This document shows, piece after piece, positions 20,583 through 33,142 of a stretch of 64,000 nucleotides of DNA (position 1 is its first letter; every line of letters starts with the position of its first letter). Source of the DNA: Euphorbia lathyris. Lineage: Eukaryota; Streptophyta; Magnoliopsida; Malpighiales; Euphorbiaceae. Under the pieces are notes generated by a model. It searched no databases and had not been told where the DNA came from. It was given only the letters and a program-made list of their open reading frames with translations. Location: assembly GCF_963576675.1 (NCBI RefSeq), contig NC_088915.1, forward strand, positions 91,211,501 to 91,275,500, given 5' to 3'. A program made the translations under genes and the position numbers.

Positions 20583-23500
20583 TTACAGGTCGGCCTGAGG
20601 TGTGCGGAAAAGTCAAAGTTGTGGTACGTTGACAGCGCATGCTCGAGGCATATGACGAGTGATGAAACTCAGTTCATCACACTTAAGCTTAAACGAGGAG
20701 GAAGTGTAAGTTTTGGAGACAACAAAAAGGGTAAGATAGTAGGGTCAGGAACCATTGGTGGTAATCCTACTATTGAGTCAGTCTCCCTAGTCAGAGGGCT
20801 TGAATATAACCTACTGAGCATAGCTTAGCTCTGTGATAACGGTAGGAAAGTTATATTCGATGCCACTGGATGTAAAATACTCGAAGGAAAAACAAATGAA
20901 TTGATTTTAACCGCCCCTCATGTTGACAATGTCTTTATGCTAAGTCTAGAAAAGAAATTTTCAAAAAATATATGCTTAGTGTCAAAGGAAGAAAATTCAT
21001 GGCTATGGCACATGAGACTTGGTTATGTAAGCATGAACCTCCTGGCCAAATTAGAAAGAAAGAAATTAGTTGAGGGACTGCCCGAACTTAAGTTTGAAAA
21101 GGATCAATTATGCAATGCTTGTCAATAGGGAAAACAAACCAAGAAATCTTTTCATAGTAAAAACATCATCTCAACCAAGCGTCCACTTGAGTTACTACAC
21201 TTGGATCTCTTCGGACCAGTCCAGCCACTGAGCTTGGGTGGTAAGAGATTTTCCTTGGTCATTGTAGATGACTTCTCTCGGTACACTTGGATCATCCTGT
21301 TGAGTAGCAAGGATGAGACCTTTGAGACATTTTCTACATTAGTAAGAAAACTTGAAAATGATAAAGACCTAAAACTAGCTCACATCCGAAGTGATAATGG
21401 TGGAGATTCAAAAACCAACAGTTGTTGAGTTATGTGAAGCTAGCGGCATTGACCATAATTTCTCTGCTCCAAGAACTCCTCAACAGAATGGGGTAGTTGA
21501 AAGGAAAAACAAAACCCTGGTTGAAATTGCAAGGACAATGCTGAGTGAGAATAGGCTTCCAAAGTATTTTTAGGGTAAAGCTGTCAACACAGCGTGTTAT
21601 ATACTCAATAGGGCTCTATTCAGACCCATATTGAAGAAAACTCCCTACGAACTCTGGAAAGGACGAAAACCCAACATTGGATACTTTCGTGCCTTTGGTT
21701 GTAAATGTTTTATTTTAAATACTAAAGACAACCTTGCTAAGTTCGATTCAAAAGCTGATGAAGCAATCTTTTTAGGCTACTCAACAAACAGTAAAGCATA
21801 TAGAGTTTTCAATAAACGAACTCAAGTCTTAGAAGAGTCAGTACATATTGAGTTCGATGAAACTAACCCTGCAGGAGAAGTCAGTCAACCGACTGAGGAT
21901 GATCAATACTCAGCAGGCGCTGACCAAGGTGGAGCCGCCGAATTACCACTTCAAGGGCTGACTGAAGGTAAAAACGATACCCAAATTGTTTTCACTGACC
22001 AATCTATACCTGTAGAGATTGTTGAAACACAACCAGCTCAAGATATCACACTACCAAAAGAAATCAGAATCCCAAGAGGACACTCTGAAAGCGCCATTCT
22101 CGATGCTGTTGAGAATACCCTAATGACAAGAAATCAACTCAGGAGATACCTCAGCAACGTAGCTTTCGTCTCAGTCCTAGAACCAAAGAATTTCTCAGAA
22201 GCTGAGAACGATGAATTCTGGATGGGAGTAATGCAAGAAGAGCTTGATCAATTTAAAAGAAATGAAGTTTGGGACTTGGTGCCAAACCCAAGAAGTCAGA
22301 AGACCATAGGAACGAGATGGGTCTTCCGGAACAAGCTAGATGAGCAAGAAAATATAGTCAGAAATAAAGCAAGACTTGTAGCTCAGGGCTACAGTCAGCA
22401 GGAAGTTATTGACTACGGTGAGACCTTTGCCCCAGTAGTAAGGCTTGAAGCAATAAGAATATTGTGTGCATATGCAAGTTTCATGAATTTTAAATTGTTT
22501 CAAATGGATGTTAAGAGTGCATTTCTTAATGGAGTTATAAACGAGGAAGTCTATGTTAATCAACCTCTAGGGTTTGAGGATCCTAAATTCCCAAACCATG
22601 TTTACAAGCTCAAAAAGGCTCTATACGGTCTCAAACAAGCACCACGTGCTTGGTATGAGAGGCTGACCAGTTTCCTGCTGACCAGAAATTATGTCAGAGG
22701 AAAAGCTGATACAACCTTATTCATTAAGAGAAAGGGTAAAGACACCTTGCTGGCTCAAATATATGTTGATGACATCATTTTTTGTGCTACTAATGAGTCA
22801 ATGTGCAAGGAATTTAGTAAGCAGATGCAAACTGAGTTTGAAATGTCAATGATGGGAGAACCCAACTTCTTTCTTGGACTTCAAATCAAAAATAAAATGG
22901 CACCTTCATCAGTCAAACAAAGTATGCTAAGGAGATATTGAAGAAATACGAACTGGAAAACTGTAAACCAATATCTACACCAATAGGCACTGACACTGTC
23001 CTCTGTATTGATGAAAATGGTAAGTCAGTAGATAGCAAACTATATCGAGGTATGATTGGCTCTCTACTTTACTTAACAGCCAGTAGACCGGACATTCAGT
23101 TCTCAGTATGTTATTGTGCTAGATATCAATCTAACCCTAAGGAATCTCATTACATAGCTGTAAAAAGAATCCTTAGATACTTGCAAGGCTCAGTAAATGT
23201 AGGTCTATAGTATCCCAACACTCATGATTTTACACTTCTCGGATACACTGACGCTGACTATGGACGAGACAAGCTGGAGCGAAAAAATACTTCAGGAGGA
23301 TGTCATTTCCTTGGAAGCTGTCTTGTGTCTTGGTTTAGTAAAAAGCAGTCGTCAGTAGCCCTGCCAACCACTGAAGCTGAGTACATTGTTGCTGGAAGTT
23401 GTGTTGCTCAAGTCCTTTGGATTAAGCAACAACTAGAAGATTATGGGGTTCAGACAAAAATGATTGAAGTCAAATGTGACAACAAAAGTGCCATTGACCT

Positions 23501-23705
23501 ATCAAAGAACCCAATTCAGCACAGCAGGATGAAGCATGTCAGTATAAGGCATCACTTCATCAGATACCATGTACTCAAGGGAGAGATCAAGCTGACCTAT
23601 GTCCCAATGGATGAACATCTTGCTGATATCTTCACTAAGCCGCTGGCTCGTGAGCAATTCAACATACTTAGAGAAGCTATCGGTATGTTCAATCCTCTTC
23701 AATAA
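20583..23705 (+). pseudogene. SIRE-like pol (protease, integrase, RT, RNase H), broken
   Basis: The pol frame differs from the gag frame. Protease shows WYVDSACSRHMTSD; integrase shows WLWHMRLGYVS and TPQQNGVVERKNKT; reverse transcriptase shows YVDDIIFCAT; RNase H ends at FNPLQ-stop. Defects seen: stops at 20826, 21127, 21571 and 23208, a frameshift near 21400-21425 at the second catalytic Asp region, and a frameshift near 22895. The order of domains (integrase before RT) is that of Ty1/copia. Confidence 0.88.
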
Positions 23706-24130
23706 AATCCAAGTATAATTTATGCTGAGTGATTTATTACATGCTGAGTTGCTATGGATGCTGAGTATTTTATACCATACTAAGCTATAAAGCTGACTTA
23801 TGCACTCAGAACCTGAACTGCTGAGTAACTACGTTGCTAAGTAAAGTAACTTGCACAATTAGGGTTTGCACGCGTAGCTAAGTAGCCTCTAGGATGACGT
23901 AAGCGTCATCATTAGTAAAAACACGCGCCCGCCTCTCGCAATTAATGACAGTATTAAACTGACTATCGATGGTTCAAATTCCCACCTTTCTTTCCGACCT
24001 ATCAAGTCACCACCTACCGTCTATAAATAGGGAACGATTTCTCACTATTTACTTTCTACGCTTGAATCTCGCACTCGAACCTTCTCTCTCTCTCTAAATC
24101 CCTAATCTCTAAGTTTTTGCAAAGAAGTTC
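23706..24130 (+). other. Remnant of the SIRE-like 3' region
   Basis: No open frame of note. The first 150 bp contain at least five copies of CTGAGT/ACTCAG. The rest looks like a promoter with a pyrimidine-rich leader (see 24022-24030). It is cut at 24131 by the Athila-type LTR. Confidence 0.5.
24022..24030 (+). promoter_or_regulatory. TATA box with CT-rich leader
   Basis: TATAAATAG is followed about 60 bp later by a CT repeat (24081-24096) and AAATCCCTAATCTC, a typical plant 5' leader. The unit it would have driven is not present downstream. It may be an internal promoter of the SIRE-like element or a captured host promoter. Confidence 0.4.
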
Positions 24131-25631
24131 TGTTGAACGATTTCCGCAAGTGCACGGTATACGCTTGTAGTAATAAAAGATATCGATCCCACAGGGAACG
24201 TTTTTCGAACCAAACTTATTTACAATCGGTTAAATTTACTTTTAAGGTTTATAATATGGAAAATCATTTAATCGGTTTTGGTTTTGAAATTGCTAGAATG
24301 AGAATTAGATTAGAGTATGAAAATGTTAGAAAATACTCTGATTTAAGAATGAATTTGCAAGATAGGAACATTTAGTACTTTTTAGAAAAGTAAACAGATG
24401 TATTTGTTTGCATTAAGCAAAGAAAACAACTTTAAACTTTGTACGAATTATAAAGATGAAATAAATGATGGAACCTCTAATTAATTGGCTTTGAACATGA
24501 CAAAACCCTATCCGGGATAATTGCCCTTAATCAAATTAAAACTCTTTCGAGATAATAATTTGCCTAAGTGTTCAACAAAGTTTCCTTGTAAAGATTTTGA
24601 ATTAAATACGTTTTAATGAAAACACCAGCAATCACTTTAGTGGATTGGTTACCATAAGTGCTGCATAAAAATCTATCGAATAGAACAGACTTTATTAGAT
24701 GAAATATAAATTGATACAAGTTTACAGAGAACATGGAGCATGGAAACATTCGACGGCTTGCAAGTGAACGGGTTGTCAATCTTTTCCTTGGGTTTCGTTA
24801 GAGTTTGTCAGGCTCCGGGGCGGATCCTCTACTCAATCTTCTCGTTGAATCTTCGTAATAGAGACTGGGTCGGTCTACTACCAAAATGAAAACTAAATTG
24901 GAACAATGTCTAAACGCTACTAAACTTGTTATTATTGAATAAACAATGTGTGTACAGCATATTGCTTTTTACAGAATCGAAATCTAATCTCTGACTCATT
25001 TCTGAGTCAGAGTTTCTGCATAAACTCTGCACTAATCTTCTCTTCTAACTCTCTCATCATTCATCTCTCAATTAACTCTTTATTTATAGATGTTGAAGAG
25101 TCGTGATTGAAGTGTCGTGTCCGTTGTGGAGAGTCGTGTCCGCTGTGAAGGGACGTCTTTATCCACCCAAACAAACGCGTTTCTTGGATTTTAACATGTG
25201 TTCATTGTACTTGGCAGAATTTCTGTTCTTACCGAGAATGCAAATTCTCTGTCGAGAATGAGGAACTGATTTTTCAGCCTTCGGACGAAAGGCCGTGTCG
25301 CGACCGAGAATTTAAGATTCCCTGTCGCGGCCCCAAATTCTCTACCGAGAATTTTGGATTCTCTGCTGAGAATTTGCATTTTTCTCTGTTTCTGACTTCG
25401 TCTTTGTCCTCGTTTTGGTGTAATTGATCTTTGTTGTTTTTAACTCCTTTTGTAAGGTTTTTCTTCTGTTTTTGAGCTCTTTTCGTTCCTATTTGGATTT
25501 TACCAAATATTTATGTACCTTATAAGAAAGAAACATATTCGAGAGTAAAAGCTTTCTAAACAGTTATGAATATCATAAATTAGTAGCAATATTGATATTG
25601 ATGATATTTTAGGTATATTTTGGGCTTAACA
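24131..25631 (-). repeat. 3' LTR of the Athila-type element
   Basis: 1501 bp. On the minus strand it starts TGTTAAGCCC and ends CGTTCAACA. Its first 674 bp in window order match 31404-32077 almost exactly. Confidence 0.85.
25081..25088 (-). promoter_or_regulatory. TATA box in the Athila-type LTR
   Basis: The minus strand reads CTATAAATAAAG, corresponding in position to the TATA box at 34815 in the related LTR. Confidence 0.5.
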
Positions 25632-25645
25632 AATCTCCACATTTA
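25632..25645 (-). promoter_or_regulatory. Possible polypurine tract
   Basis: The minus strand reads AAATGTGGAGATT against the 3' LTR. It is purine-rich but interrupted, so this is tentative. Confidence 0.4.
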
Positions 25646-26142
25646 ATCTTTTGCTAGTCCCGAGCAAAATTTCACTGAATTTATTCTTTAACTAATCTCT
25701 TTATGAAAATAAAACATATATCTCTGTATTACCTTTTGAATTAGTTAAGCCGAAAAGACTTACTTCGCATGGCAAATTTATACGCAAATATCAAACTTAG
25801 TATAATATACGATATATCATTCGTCTTGTATTTTCAATTTTGAATTGAAGCATTCGGGACGATATAAGCACGCATGTTATTGAGTCTTTCGTCTCAAGGC
25901 ATTTCAAAGCACAAAATTTCATTTCCCAAACCTAAACTAATATGTGAGATATATTATATATTTAAATAAGTACTTGGGTTAATTATTGCTTAGTTACGCC
26001 CGAGATAAGGGTGGTCTTGATCGTAACTTTATACGTATTTTATTGCTTAGTGTTCGCTTAAGAGATACCGACCATGCCATGGGTGGACGCAATCGTTACT
26101 TTAAACTTAAACACGCTTATTTTTTTTTTTGCTTTTAACGTT

Positions 26143-26275
26143 CCTTCCATACCTCGATTGTGATAAGGGTGGTCGCAATCGTGGCCAAAAGTAAACGGTA
26201 CTTAATTTTCTTTCCTTTCATACCTCGATTGTGATAAGGTTGGTCTCAATCGTGGCCAAAAGTTAAGAATTCAAC
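26143..26275. repeat. Two near-identical repeat units in the LARD interior
   Basis: The phrase CCTCGATTGTGATAAGG with TCAATCGTGGCCAAAAGT occurs twice about 76 bp apart. More diverged relatives occur just upstream at about 25995-26105. Confidence 0.65.
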
Positions 26276-27129
26276 TAATTGATTAATTAATATGAAACAT
26301 GAAATTGTAACTTGGGAAAAAGAAAGATAACACATTCATCCTCTATTGACTTAAAATTCAACATGTATTATGGCTAAAGTTTCCTTAAAAACTTCAAATT
26401 GGTGTTAATGTAAAACGAAATCAAACCGAGCTAAAAAATTGTTAGTTCAATTTAATGCCTATAAACCTAATTGAAAACTTAAAATAAGATTTATTGTATC
26501 ATGAATTGCATGATATAAAATAGAGATTGAAAATAAAGAATTTATTACTTAAATACATTCACTCGAGACAATTTTACTTAAAATCGTATCGGAGATTTAT
26601 GATAAATTTGAAAAATATTACCCGTATAGAAATATTATTTCTATTGATAATGATAACCTAAAAATAATCATAAGTTAAAAATATTTTAAACATATGAAAA
26701 TGTAAAGTTATGAAAAATAATGTTTAATAAATTGTGTTGCAATATATGTTGCATTTGCATAAAACAAGTGTTGCATTTATAAATGTTGCTTATAAATTAC
26801 TCGTTGCATTTATTCGTACTAAAAATAAAATGATATATGCAATATCTCCTCCCACACTTAATTTGGACCATGTCCTCATTGGTGCAAAAATCGATAAAAA
26901 CACGAAAAATTGGACGAAATAAATCATACGAATGAAGAAAATATATAAATATGAAATTGATTGTAGCCAATATAAAGAGAAATTGAAATTGGACCAAACT
27001 CAATCAAAAATAGCATAAGAGATAAATAAATGGAGAAAAGATAAGATAAAACCTATTCTTGTGAAGGTGAACCCGGTGGAGACGGTGTGGTCACGACGTC
27101 TTGACGACGAAAAAAATGATAAGAACTAG

Positions 27130-28049
27130 CGTCATGGTGACGTGTGTTTCCACAAAGTATGTATATAGGCATCCACCGTGTTTAATTGTGAACTCATCTC
27201 TTGATTGTTCTCCATAATATCATCAAACCGCAAATTCATTTGCCGGTTGTGTAGAGGCATATGAGTCAAAATTTGTTCTCAAATGAACTTGATCAACACT
27301 GTGCTCATCACCAACAAGCCTTTGTGCTTATGCATAGGCAAACATGCTCCTCTTCCCTACCGTCTTCTTCATCATCATCAGCTTCATAATGCATATCGTC
27401 ACTCCCACCAAAATGTGTCTGCTTATTACCATCCCCTTGAATACCAGAACCATGTGAACTGGAAGTATCAACATCGAATCTTTGCAAAACTAACCAACAT
27501 TGGTTAACCACTAAATGAATGTTGAAAAGTTGTGGCATAATCCAACATCGGGAAAAAATTAGGAGTAAGTGATTGAAAACTACGCCATAATACTCGTAGC
27601 ATCCAAAACAATACCCGTAATCAAAGTACGCATAGTAACGTGCTTATTGGTTGAAACGGAAACATGGAATCAATTGTCAAAAGGTAATCCAATTTAATCT
27701 ATCATTAAACCAACAATCTTTAGCATGTTTGGGATTAAATCCATCCAAACTAGTCAAAGTATGTCCAAACCGGATTGGTTGGAAAATGGATGGCTTAACA
27801 ATAAATTAATTTTGTATGATATCCAAACCAAATACTCATCTTGTCATCCCCAACTTCATATATTAACCGAAATCCTAAATGTAATCTGCTCATTCTTTTT
27901 AGAGTAGGAAAGAGTAACCAATACAATAATGTCTGATTCACTATGCACGATGTCCATAATAGTGCTTGTACCACGTGCCTAACCCCATCTGAAATAAGGC
28001 TAAATGGAGGTAGAGGAAACCTGATGAGTAACCTTTTTATGTTTAGGCA
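27130..28049 (-). pseudogene. Possible decayed reading frame in the LARD interior
   Basis: From ATG at 28049 (MPKHKKVTHQVSS) one minus-strand frame gives protein-like text for about 300 codons, broken by roughly a dozen stops. Near the end it reads HNRQMNLRFDDIMENNQEMS. I cannot identify it. It might be a dead ORF of an ancestral Athila-type element, or coincidence. Confidence 0.3.
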
Positions 28050-28315
28050 TGGTGTGGAAAAAGTTAGGATATGGAGGTGGGGTTTGGGAAAGATGTATTT
28101 TGGGTAGGTAAAAATTTGGTAAATGTAAAGGTGATATGGTGTGGAATTAATTGTACTGGGAAGAGTTTGGATTGTGTAATTTGGGAAAAATAGGAGGTGA
28201 TGTAAAGTTTTTGTAAGGGATAGGTAAATAGAGGTATGAATATAGGTGTGAGGAAGTAGTGTAGGAATAGGAAAAGGTTGCAAAATTGGATAAATTTGTG
28301 TCTATACCCGTCCTA

Positions 28316-28450
28316 CAGGTCGCGGGTCGCGACCGAGAATTGCCTAGCCGCGGTCGCGGCACGCGAAATTCTGATAATTTTTCACTCTGATTTGGACCAG
28401 TTTTTTGCTGTACTTGCCGAGAATTAATAATTCTCGGCCGAGAATTGGTC
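28316..28450. repeat. Cluster of GAGAATT/AATTCTC hairpins
   Basis: CCGAGAATTAATAATTCTCGG near 28420-28440 is a 9-bp stem with a 3-base loop. GGTCGCGACCGAGAATT lies just before it. The same motif recurs in the LTR (25210-25380) and at 30165-30360. Confidence 0.55.
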
Positions 28451-30164
28451 ATAGATGGCTGTTTAGGTGCATTTTGACTAGGTTTGTGTGATTTAATTGA
28501 TTAATTGTCTCCTGAACTTAATATAAACGGTACCTGCACTTAAGAACTTAATTGAAAAACATTAAATGCAAGGAAAACCAAAGGGTTTATCCTTATTAAA
28601 TTTTTAGGAATGAAACCTTAAATTCCTAATTAGAGTTAATGTAGAATTAATGTACATTAAGTCACATAAGGTAAATTAATCATCCAAAAGATAATGAACA
28701 TACGTTCATGTAGGTATTTATTCATGCTTAAAACTTAAACATGATCTTTATTCAAATTAAATAAGCATTCAGATAATGAAACATTTAACCTTAATCATTA
28801 ACCTTATTCGAATTGATACAGATTCATATGAAAAATTGTATGTTTTATTTTAAGAAATTCATACGGATATATATAATAATCAACACGATATAAGTTCATA
28901 ATTTCATAATTAAAATTAAACTCAATGGTTGCATGAAAATGAAAATTTATTATGATGTTCAATAGTTAATAATGATCATAACTTATTAGCATTAAAGTGA
29001 TTCATACATATTCATGTGATAATAGTGTAGAAATCTGAACAGACATAAACCAGGACTTTAAGATTAAAGTATAAAAATGAAACAAAGTATAATTGCATAA
29101 CACATATTGACATAAACGAACATGAACATATATAAAAAGAAAATAGAAAACAAACCTATATACAAAAACAAACAAAGAGATTAAAAGTAATCAAAACAAA
29201 TTATTAATCACTTATGCATATTAAATCTGAAGCATTGAAACTTATGCAGATTAATGAAATGATATACAGAGTCATTTTAACATTATATACATACACATAT
29301 ATGTTTGAAGGTTATACTGATTCATGTTAACATATAGATAAAGTCATTCAAATAATTTGCATATATACTAATAAAAAAAATAACCAAAGAATCAAAAGTG
29401 GATATGTTTATCAAAATTGAAAAACATATGTACAGAACAAAACTCAAAATTATCATATAGAAGGAATGTTCATGAACTTGTTCAATAGTTAGAATTATCG
29501 TATAAAATGAATTAACATATACTGTTCCGTATTAGTTTGTAATATATATGAAAATGTCAGATGTTCAGAAATATTTCTGAAATGAATACAGATTCATGAA
29601 AAATAATTACAGATTCATGGACAAGGTTCAACTGTTTTAAGCAAAAAGAATTAAAGAATCAAACTTGACAGTTTTATTAAAATTAGAAGAACATATATAC
29701 AAAGAACAGAAAGAACAAACATAAAAATAAACCTATATACAACAAATAGTTTTATAATATCTTCGTTCTTCATTATGTGTGTAAATGGGAAATGGTGCAT
29801 CATAGCATTCTGATAAATCAGGACGCTTGTTGCGTGCAGCAGTAATCTTCTTGGAAGATGGATGCTTGGAAGTCATGGTTTTAAAAAGAAGAAAAAGTTT
29901 CTGTAACTTTGTCTCTTTTTTTTAAATGTGTGATAACTGAAAAGAAATCAGATTTTGTCTGATAGAGATGAATAGAAAATGTAAGCAACAAAAATTTGAT
30001 CTTTTCCAATTGTTTATAATGATGTTAGGATGAATTAAAGTGTCTGTTGGTAGAGAAAAGGTACAAATTCACACCATTTGAACATGAAGAAGCTTAATTT
30101 TTCGAAATGTATAGAAAAGGTTCATGAATTTAAAGAAGAAAGAAGGATACAGGTAAAAAAAAAT

Positions 30165-30360
30165 GACCCGTGTCGCTACCGAGAATGGCGATTCGCGGTC
30201 GCCGCATGTCATTTTTTAGAGAGAAAATTTTTCGCTGAAGTTACTGAGAATTTCGATTCTCGGTAAGTTCAGAAAAAAAATTTTTTTTTTCTTCCTTTCC
30301 CTTGAAATTTTGAAATCCTGAATTCTCAACTGAGAATTCATATTCTCAGTAAGTTCAGAA
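30165..30360. repeat. Second cluster of GAGAAT hairpins
   Basis: CTGAGAATTTCGATTCTCGG and CTGAGAATTCATATTCTCAG are short stem-loops within 120 bp of each other, near a stretch with GTCGCTACCGAGAATGGCG. Confidence 0.55.
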
Positions 30361-31379
30361 ATTTATAAAACTTCAAATAAAAATTACTGTAGAGATTTCT
30401 AAACTAAAGACTAATGTATAAACTAAACTAAAATGAAATGAAATGTAAAAATTAAAATATGAAAAACTAAAAACTAAAAAATGTGATAATCCTTAAGAAT
30501 TCTCAAGGAGAATCAAAATGATGGACATAATCAATTACTTAGACCGGTTTTTAAATAATGGTTATGTCCATTTAACTTACATGAGAATAATTTCAAGCAG
30601 GAATAAAAGAAAGTAGAACTGTACCCCAACTTGAAATTATTATTGTATATTTTTTTTCTTTTTTTTTTTACATTTTTTAAGCGCTTTCTTCTTTTAGCGT
30701 TTTCTCAATTTAAGGATCTAGTGATTTTGCTTAAATGCCCGAACTTCTGGTTCTGGCCTCGAACAAAAACTACGCACATAAACTGAAACTTTCAAAACTA
30801 AATTAAAAGTATACAATTCCTTCCTGGCGGATAAGATAATTTCATCCTACTTATGATATATCTGTCTTAAAAGAGTTGATCGGCTATTTCTTAGAGAGAT
30901 AAATGTAGGTGTTTTAAGGAAATGATAAAAAATGGAAATTATTTGGGTTTAGTGTAGGAATTGAATAAATTCTTAACAAAGAGATATGATATTTTGGTGA
31001 AGGGTTAAGTTTATAGAAAAGAGGTAAATGTGTTTGGGAAGAGGTAAATTTTGGTGGAAAAAGTCATCTGTCACGTCTGACATCCTGTTTCAAAAATTTG
31101 CTTTCCCTCCTGATGTATCTGTATACTGAATTTCTTTTATGTAGACTTCTTCTGTGCATTTATATTGATGATCAAATCTCCAGTTTATCTTTGAAAAAAC
31201 TTGGATTTTTTTTATCTGCAAACATTTAAATGCAAACGTTAAATAACAACGAGGATTTAGTCCTAGTGACCATCCTCAATGAATAATAAAAAATATAAAA
31301 TAAATAAATACATAAATATATTATAAACCAAGGTTCGAAATAACACGAAAAACATAAATTTTTGTTAAAAATTTGGCGT

Positions 31380-31397
31380 TCCCCGGCAACGGCGCCA
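31380..31397 (-). promoter_or_regulatory. Primer-binding site of the Athila-type element
   Basis: The minus strand reads TGGCGCCGTTGCCGGGGA six bases from the LTR end, identical to 35850-35867. This is the Asp-tRNA-type site characteristic of Athila elements. Confidence 0.85.
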
Positions 31398-31403
31398 AAA
31401 ACT

Positions 31404-32077
31404 TGTTGAGCGATTTCCGCAAGTGCACGGTATACGCTTGTAGTAATAAAAGATATCGATCCCACAGGGAACGTTTTTCAAACCAAACTTATTTACAATC
31501 GGTTAAATTTACTTTTAAGGTTTATAATATGGAAAATCGTTTAATCGGTTTTGGTTTTGAAATTGCTAGAATGAGAATTAGATTAGAGTATGAAAACGTT
31601 AGAAAATACTCTGATTTAAGAATGAATTTGCAAGATATGAACGTTTAGTACTTTTTAGAAAAGTAAACAGATGTATTTGTTTGCATTAAGAAAAGAAAAC
31701 AACTTTAAACTTTGTACGAATTATAAAGATGAAATAAATGACGGAACCTCTAATTAATTGGCTTTGAACATGACAAAACCCTATCCGGGATAATTGCCCT
31801 TGATCAAATTAAAAATCTTTCGAGATAATAATTTGCCTAAGTGTTCAACAAAGTTTCCTTGTAAAGATTTTGAATTAAATACGTTTTAATGAAAACACCA
31901 GCAGTCACTTTAGTGGATTGGTTACCATAAGTGCTGCATAAAAATCTATCGAATAGAACAGACTTTATTAGATGAAATATAAATTGATACAAGTTTACAG
32001 AGAACATGGAGCATGGAAACATTCGACAGCTTGCAAGTGAACGGGTTGTCAATCCTTTCCTTGGGTTTCGTTAGAGT
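31404..32077 (-). repeat. 5' LTR remnant of the Athila-type element
   Basis: 674 bp matching 24131-24804 with few differences. Identity stops at gttagagt, so the promoter-proximal 0.8 kb of this LTR is gone. Confidence 0.85.
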
Positions 32078-32351
32078 ACTTTTGTATTATTCACCATAGG
32101 AGGTGGCTAATATTATTTCATATCAGCAGCTTTATCAATTTGCTTTTATTTTTATTTATTTTTTACTGCTCAGTATATAAAAAAATTGTTTCATATTTTT
32201 TGGTATATGTGCGATTAATTTTACTTTTGAAAAACGAAAATCTATATATTGAGTAACTTTATCTCTAAAATTTAAAATAGAGTAATTTTTAAGATAAGAG
32301 TATGTAAATGAGTAATTTACTTCTAATAACGGTAGCAAATAACAAATTTTT
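32078..32351. other. Unassigned A+T-rich DNA at the LTR break
   Basis: Replaces the missing part of the 5' LTR. Nothing recognised. Confidence 0.5.
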
Positions 32352-32665
32352 TTTAGGTGACTGGTTGTTTTCAATTATGTGTTAGTTTTTTTTGTGATTT
32401 GAAAATTTTAAAAATGATTGTTATTATTAGTCACCGTTTTTTAAACGATCATTCCCCATGGGAATGAGGAATCTTGATAATATTTTTGGAACATCGGTAA
32501 ACGCGGAATGGGGATCCCTGTGGGGATGGGGATTCTACGCAGGACAGGGATAAGGGATAAGTTTGTTCTAGTTTAGCTCGTGGGGATGGAGAATCCCCGA
32601 TTAGTCGGGAACGGGAATGGAAAATGCATTACCCGCGCCGCCTCGCCCCCATGTTTACATCCCTA
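32352..32665. mobile_element. Truncated hAT-type element
   Basis: The right part is homologous to 10664-11257. It shares GAGAATCCCCGATTAGTCGG and ends CATGTTTACATCCCTA, the inverted form of the TAGGAATGTAAA end. The left terminus is missing. Confidence 0.65.
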
Positions 32666-33142
32666 GTCACATTGATAATTAATATCGTTATTTCATAATA
32701 GCGTTTCGTAATTTTATCGCTAATATTTAAAATATAGTAAATTTTAAAAATGATGTAATTTTACTTCCAATATTTTAATGTAAATAGTAAATTTATTTCT
32801 AACGTTGACCTTAAACGTTGACATTTATCTCTGACATTGAACTTTAACGTTGACATTTAGACATATTGTTGGATCTTTCTATTATACTTTAATTTTATTA
32901 GACATAAATTATGTTTATAATATCCCCCGAAAAAAGAAAGAAAGTGGTTATGCATGGTTCTACTTTGTAATAGCGTTTCATAATTTAAAAAGTGATTTGC
33001 TTCACACCGCCCTTTATGTCCCACATACTGTCTCCAAATTACACTTTTACCCTTCCCCTTTATATTTCAAAAATTAAGTTCAAATTTACATTCTAACTCC
33101 CAAACACATTAATTCAAACCCGAAAAAGAACCCGAACTAATT
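32666..33142. other. A+T-rich DNA upstream of the mobile-domain pseudogene
   Basis: Contains a few degenerate repeats of AACGTTGACATTTA around 32800-32860. It may include the promoter and leader of the pseudogene that starts at 33143. Confidence 0.4.

Larger units (their letters stand above)
17419..24130 (+). mobile_element. SIRE-like Ty1/copia element, decayed and lacking its 3' end
   Basis: A long 5' LTR (17419-18771), a primer-binding site, a gag frame and a pol frame are present, each with several stops or frameshifts. After pol about 425 bp remain before the sequence switches abruptly to the LTR of an Athila-type element at 24131. No 3' LTR is found in the window. The long LTR and large gag are typical of the SIRE/Maximus lineage; lineage placement is inference. 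Confidence 0.8.
24131..32077 (-). mobile_element. Athila-type non-autonomous LTR element (LARD-like)
   Basis: The 3' LTR is at 24131-25631, and the 5' LTR remnant and primer-binding site are at 31380-32077, all on the minus strand. The LTRs match the coding Athila-type element at 34304 in end sequence (TGTTAAGCCCAAAATATACC) and in the Asp-tRNA-type primer site. The 5.7-kb interior has no gag or pol. It fits a large retrotransposon derivative that moves with proteins from coding relatives. The 5' end is truncated at 32077. Confidence 0.8.

Noticed and set aside
27308..27538. Acidic minus-strand frame of 76 codons in the LARD interior
   Set aside because: Short and without a family match; the alternative frame through the same DNA reads more like the decayed ORF reported at 27130-28049.
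27795..28283. Minus-strand frame of 162 codons
   Set aside because: Composition looks like translated A+T-rich DNA, with no motif.
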